Assembly: GCF_039941195.1 (NCBI RefSeq)
Contig: NZ_JBDVFA010000105.1
Coordinates: 1 to 64,000 of the forward strand
Reading direction: 5' to 3'
Length of the DNA: 64,000 nucleotides
Origin: Aurantibacter_A sp039941195
GTDB taxonomy: Bacteria; Bacteroidota; Bacteroidia; Flavobacteriales; Flavobacteriaceae
This document shows positions 60,635-64,000 of the stretch, piece by piece. The notes under the pieces were generated by a model. That model saw only the letters and a list, made by a program, of their open reading frames with translations, was not told the DNA's origin and made no database searches. Each line of letters opens with the position of its first letter. The stretch's first letter is position 1. The position numbers and the translations under genes are program-made.

Positions 60635-62110
60635 ATGAGTAAAAATTTAACTAAACGAGAAGAAGACTATTCCAAGTGGTATAATGAATTGGTTGTAAAA
60701 GCTGATTTAGCCGAAAATTCAGGGGTTCGTGGCTGTATGGTCATCAAACCTTATGGGTTTGCTATTTGGGAAAAAATGCAAGCAGCATTGGATAAAATGT
60801 TTAAGGAAACAGGTCATGAAAATGCCTACTTCCCACTTTTTATTCCGAAATCATATTTAAGTAAAGAAGCTAGTCATGTAGAAGGATTTGCTAAAGAATG
60901 TGCAGTTGTTACCCATTATCGATTAAAAAACGATGAAAATGGTAGCGGCATTATTGTGGATCCCGAAGCAAAACTAGAAGAAGAGCTTATTGTTCGACCC
61001 ACTTCTGAAACTATTATTTGGGATACATATCGCAGATGGATTCAGTCGTATCGCGATTTACCACTATTAATTAATCAGTGGGCGAATGTTGTTCGTTGGG
61101 AAATGCGAACGAGGTTGTTCTTAAGAACAGCTGAATTTTTATGGCAAGAAGGGCATACGGCTCATGCAACAGAAAGGGAAGCTATTGATGAAGCTGAACT
61201 AATGTTGGGTGTTTATGCCGATTTTGCAGAGAACCACATGGCAATGCCGGTAATACAGGGTGTGAAAACGGAGAGCGAACGTTTTGCAGGTGCAGTTGAA
61301 ACCTATTGTATAGAAGCATTGATGCAAGATGGTAAAGCATTGCAAGCTGGAACTTCTCATTTCTTAGGTCAGAATTTCGCCAAAGCTTTTGATGTGAAAT
61401 TTGCTAATAAGGAAGGTAAGAAAGAACATGTTTGGGCGACATCATGGGGTGTTTCTACAAGACTTATGGGTGCTTTGATTATGACGCATAGCGATGATAA
61501 TGGATTGGTGTTACCTCCAAAATTAGCACCTATTCAAGTAGTAATTGTTCCTATATATAGAGGATTAGAGCAATTAGATGCTATTTCAGAAAAAGTCGCT
61601 CCACTTGTAAAAGAATTGCGAGCAAAAGGCATTTCTGTAAAATATGATAATCGCGATACACACAAACCTGGGTTTAAATTTAATGAGTACGAGTTAAAGG
61701 GTGTACCTGTCCGTTTAGCCATAGGACAGCGTGATATGGATAATGGAACTTTTGAAGTGGCAAGGAGAGATACATTAGTTAAAGAGACTATTGCGGCGAA
61801 TGCGGTGGTTGAAAAAATCGAATTTTTATTGGATGATATTCAGAAGAATATTTATAAAAAAGCGTTCGATTACCGAAAAGAAAATATCACTGAAGTGGAT
61901 TCTTATGAAGAATTTAAAAAAGTTTTAGAAGAAAAAGGAGGATTTATTTCAGCACATTGGGATGGCTCAAAAGAGACCGAAGATCGTATACAAACTGAGA
62001 CCAAAGCCACTATACGCTGCATTCCACTGGATGTTGAAGAGGAAGAAGGTGTGTGTATGGTAACAGGTAAACCATCGAATAAAAGAGTCTTTTTTGCAAA
62101 AGCTTATTAA
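60635..62110 (+). CDS. proS: Prolyl-tRNA synthetase, short archaeal/eukaryotic-type (ProS3)
   Basis: Class II aminoacyl-tRNA synthetase that charges tRNA-Pro. Motif 2 region RWEMRTRLFLRTAEFLWQEGHTAH and motif 3 VWATSWGVSTRLMGALIMTHSDDNGLVLPPKLAP are clear. RPTSETIIWDTYRRWI and the anticodon-binding domain with VVIVPIYRG follow. The 491-residue length without the editing insert marks the ProS3 form. It is upstream of tRNA-Glu and rpsT on the same strand. Confidence 0.96.
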   Translation: MSKNLTKREEDYSKWYNELVVKADLAENSGVRGCMVIKPYGFAIWEKMQAALDKMFKETGHENAYFPLFIPKSYLSKEASHVEGFAKECAVVTHYRLKNDENGSGIIVDPEAKLEEELIVRPTSETIIWDTYRRWIQSYRDLPLLINQWANVVRWEMRTRLFLRTAEFLWQEGHTAHATEREAIDEAELMLGVYADFAENHMAMPVIQGVKTESERFAGAVETYCIEALMQDGKALQAGTSHFLGQNFAKAFDVKFANKEGKKEHVWATSWGVSTRLMGALIMTHSDDNGLVLPPKLAPIQVVIVPIYRGLEQLDAISEKVAPLVKELRAKGISVKYDNRDTHKPGFKFNEYELKGVPVRLAIGQRDMDNGTFEVARRDTLVKETIAANAVVEKIEFLLDDIQKNIYKKAFDYRKENITEVDSYEEFKKVLEEKGGFISAHWDGSKETEDRIQTETKATIRCIPLDVEEEEGVCMVTGKPSNKRVFFAKAY

Positions 62111-62126
62111 TTTTTTTGTCAAGTAG

Positions 62127-62156
62127 TTGTGATAGTAAAAAATAATTGTATTTTTG
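62127..62156 (+). promoter_or_regulatory. Promoter for tRNA-Glu
   Basis: TTG at 62127-62129 and TATTTTTG at 62149-62156, 19 bases apart, match the Bacteroidota consensus and end 22 bases before the tRNA. Confidence 0.6.
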
Positions 62157-62178
62157 CATCCGCAATTGCGCAAATAAT

Positions 62179-62250
62179 GGTCCGTTCGTCTAGGGGTTAG
62201 GACGCCAGGTTTTCATCCTGGTAACAGGGGTTCGATTCCCCTACGGACTA
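62179..62250 (+). tRNA. tRNA-Glu (anticodon TTC)
   Basis: A 72-base cloverleaf. The acceptor GGTCCGT pairs with ACGGACT (first pair G-T), with discriminator A. The anticodon stem CCAGG/CCTGG encloses TTTTCAT with anticodon TTC. The T arm is AGGGGTTCGATTCCCCT. CCA is not encoded, as usual in Bacteroidota. It may be read through into rpsT 40 bases downstream. Confidence 0.95.
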
Positions 62251-62290
62251 CAAACACTCGAAAAGAGTATAATAAATTTAGTTAAGTAGA

Positions 62291-62542
62291 ATGGCAAATC
62301 ACAAATCAGCATTAAAGAGAATTCGTAGAAACGAAACTGTGCGTTTACGTAATAGATATCAGCACAAAACTACACGTAATGCTATTAAGAAATTACGTGG
62401 TACTGAGAAGAAAGAGGATGCGGAGAAAATGTTTCCTGAAGTTTCTAGTATGATTGACAGGCTTGCAAAGCGCAATGTGATTCATGCTAACAAAGCTGCT
62501 AACTTAAAAAGTAAATTATCAAAGCACATTGCTGCTTTATAA
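62291..62542 (+). CDS. rpsT: Ribosomal protein S20
   Basis: Small, basic 30S subunit protein of 83 residues: MANHKSALKRIRRNETVRLRN and the C-terminal HANKAANLKSKLSKHI match the family. It follows tRNA-Glu by 40 bases and is ended by a strong terminator. Confidence 0.97.
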   Translation: MANHKSALKRIRRNETVRLRNRYQHKTTRNAIKKLRGTEKKEDAEKMFPEVSSMIDRLAKRNVIHANKAANLKSKLSKHIAAL

Positions 62543-62559
62543 GTTTACTTAAACAAATT

Positions 62560-62593
62560 AAAAAGCCTCAACGTTTACGTTGAGGCTTTTTTG
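62560..62593. terminator. Bidirectional terminator after rpsT
   Basis: Stem AAAAAGCCTCAACG/CGTTGAGGCTTTTT (62560-62573 and 62578-62591) has a four-base loop and a T run; the A run on the left serves the convergent membrane protein gene. Confidence 0.92.
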
Positions 62594-62603
62594 TTGGTTA
62601 TTA

Positions 62604-63284
62604 TTAGTGTCTATATCGCTTCATCTTTATAAGTCCAACAATGAAACTAGTATACATTATAATTATTAAGCTAATGTGCACACTTCTTAACATATTAAAT
62701 TCGTTGCTAGTAATAGATAAGTTTAAGTTCTTAAATACCGTAATAGGAGCATAGCCCAAATGAAAAATTATAAGTCCTATACTAATCCAGAAAAGTAAAT
62801 TTGAAGCATAATCAATTAACTTATTCTGCTGCCAAAGTTGATATAAATAGGTGATGCAAATGGTAATTAAAAACAATGAGCCTAAAACATAGGCATGCCA
62901 AAGTTCAAATAACATCGGATTTACAAGAATAGCATTAATTGCTAGACAGATTAAATAAATGCAAGCTCCATATTTAATTAGTGTCTTGTATTTAGCTGCT
63001 TTTATTGATTTCCAATACACAAAGAAAAAAAAAGTAAAGAAAAATAAATCATATATATTATAAATGAGAAGCGTGTAAGAAGCATATTTTTCATCTGAAA
63101 AAAGTGTAAAATCAGGTACGCTCCGAATTAAAGCGCCTAAAATTTCGGTACACAAAGTATAGCCTATAATTATCGGAAAATACTTTAAAGTTGAATCGAA
63201 ATATTTGGGTAGCTTTAAAATTGAAAGCGCCCAGGTTATCGCATAAAGAACTACGAAAAAATTGCTTTTAAGAATATCTAACAC
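62604..63284 (-). CDS. Seven-helix-type integral membrane protein of unknown function
   Basis: Not recognised. Seven strongly hydrophobic helices are visible (for example FFVVLYAITWALSIL, DLFFFTFFFFVYW, LFLITICITYLYQLW, NLLFWISIGLIIFHLGY, LIIIMYTSFIVGLI). Loops are short and there is no extra domain. Its start is 17 bases downstream of the neighbouring lipoprotein stop, so both are in one minus-strand unit. The topology is like sensor-kinase membrane parts, but no kinase domain follows. Confidence 0.68.
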   Translation of the reverse strand: MLDILKSNFFVVLYAITWALSILKLPKYFDSTLKYFPIIIGYTLCTEILGALIRSVPDFTLFSDEKYASYTLLIYNIYDLFFFTFFFFVYWKSIKAAKYKTLIKYGACIYLICLAINAILVNPMLFELWHAYVLGSLFLITICITYLYQLWQQNKLIDYASNLLFWISIGLIIFHLGYAPITVFKNLNLSITSNEFNMLRSVHISLIIIMYTSFIVGLIKMKRYRH

Positions 63285-63301
63285 CTCTTTATTATTTAAG
63301 T

Positions 63302-64000
63302 TTAATGAGGTGGTGGTGCACTGTTTCCTTTGTTCAGAGAAATACTTCGAGCTGCAAAAACGGGTAATGGATTTACTGTATTAGTATTTGTACTTGGTAT
63401 GAACGAAGCATAAGCCTTTTCATCCTCTTTTTTAATAGTTTGTCCATTTGCTTTTAAGGGGTCTGAAATTGGAACAAAATCATCAGTAAGTAGCTGTGGT
63501 TTAATATTTTGAATATCACTATCATCAATCGCAAAAATGTACTCTTGCTCATTTTTCTTTAATGTGGGTGTAATTATTATGGAATTTTGTCTTGGATGTA
63601 CAGCTGATTTATGCTCCATGGGATTATTGGTAAAATAAAAACGTAAGGTAGAAATATCAACTTTTGCTTCTGCAGCCTCTTTTTCTATGTATTGTAGATA
63701 ATTCTTTATGGTTTTATAATCCCAATAAACATATCTGGCAACATCAAAGTGATTTCCGTTTGGGTCTTTGTCACCTTCCTTTGGTGCTACATATTTAAAC
63801 CCCTTTTGCTGTAAATCTACGGAGTCTTCATAATGCTGTATTAATTTCACTCTACGTTTTTGGTATGTAATGTATTGGGTATGCGCTTGGTCTATTTCAA
63901 TAATTTCATCGGGTCTATTTACGGTTACTTCCATAGGTTCGTCCATGTCAACTGGAGTTTGGACTTTTTGGTCTTTGCAGTTGAAGAATAAAGTACAAAT
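63302..64000 (-). CDS. Lipoprotein of unknown function, start beyond the right edge (partial)
   Basis: The open frame continues through the Met at 63946 to the window end. The residues upstream read ICTLFFNC and then KDQKVQTPVD, so a lipoprotein signal with Cys at 63977-63979 is visible and the true start lies beyond position 64000. The body has charged, predominantly alpha/beta sequence (KEGDKDPNGNHFDVARYVYWDYK, FYFTNNPM, QNSIIITPTLKKNEQEYIFAIDDSD). No family is recognised. The downstream 7TM-like gene is probably cotranscribed. Confidence 0.75.
   Translation of the reverse strand: MCTLFFNCKDQKVQTPVDMDEPMEVTVNRPDEIIEIDQAHTQYITYQKRRVKLIQHYEDSVDLQQKGFKYVAPKEGDKDPNGNHFDVARYVYWDYKTIKNYLQYIEKEAAEAKVDISTLRFYFTNNPMEHKSAVHPRQNSIIITPTLKKNEQEYIFAIDDSDIQNIKPQLLTDDFVPISDPLKANGQTIKKEDEKAYASFIPSTNTNTVNPLPVFAARSISLNKGNSAPPPH

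Overview
The window is chromosomal DNA from a marine-type member of the Flavobacteriaceae (Bacteroidota). Support for this comes from the low GC content, Bacteroidota-style promoters (TTG about 20 bases before TAnnTTTG), and weak or absent Shine-Dalgarno sequences. Further support is the many lipoproteins ending their signal in a Cys, a fused SecDF, a split three-gene NAD(P) transhydrogenase, OmpA/FadL-like/TonB-type barrels, and a type IX secretion C-terminal domain. No phage, plasmid, IS transposase, CRISPR or rRNA operon is visible. One tRNA (Glu) is present.

Layout. 1-6.3 kb: a perfect heptanucleotide array at the left edge, a sulfatase, a Tat-type lipoprotein phosphoesterase, kdsA, two tandem paralogous small barrel-like proteins and a lipoprotein hydrolase. 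6.5-10.2 kb: typA, a lipoprotein and a polyphosphate-type glucokinase. 10.2-15.1 kb: a tightly packed minus-strand run of LytS-type kinase, LytTR regulator, Tat-type dienelactone hydrolase, membrane protein and second sulfatase. It is divergent from an outer-membrane barrel receptor and carries 21-bp-spaced direct repeats in the shared promoter region. 17.7-22.5 kb: a secreted TIM-barrel glycosidase-like protein, then a NagX/DUF5009-like membrane acyltransferase, a secreted esterase and an SDR reductase. 22.6-28.4 kb: ftsE, a large TPR protein and an outer-membrane partner. 28.5-33.1 kb: a calcium-loop/diheme lipoprotein, an OmpA-family protein, NIPSNAP and DUF2911 proteins. 33.4-43 kb: asnB, gyrB, two duplicated lipoproteins with conserved flanks, mdh and secDF. 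43-47 kb: a half-degenerate tandem ABC ATPase and the transhydrogenase operon. 47.3-49.3 kb: a secreted helical-toroid-like protein and a secreted SUMF1-like protein. 49.3-50.5 kb: a 37-residue peptide with 14 cysteines, a terminator-like hairpin and a SigZ-like sigma factor with a cysteine tail. 50.6-55.8 kb: lgt and cysS/folE/yidD operons separated by a tandem array whose 113-114-bp units each contain a copy of the yidD 3' end. 56.3-64 kb: a T9SS-CTD protein, a FadL-like barrel, a Gly/Trp/Tyr- plus Ser/Arg-rich lipoprotein, proS, tRNA-Glu, rpsT, a 7TM-like protein and a truncated lipoprotein gene.

Most genes are housekeeping or envelope functions. The two most unusual elements are both non-standard. 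The first is the cysteine-rich mini-gene, hairpin and sigma factor unit at 49.76-50.45 kb, which looks either like a metallothionein-type peptide with its regulator or like a cysteine- or metal-sensing leader peptide with an attenuator. The second is the yidD-tail tandem array at 53.03-53.40 kb, which looks like repeated insertion or amplification at a gene 3' end that restores the end of the gene each time.
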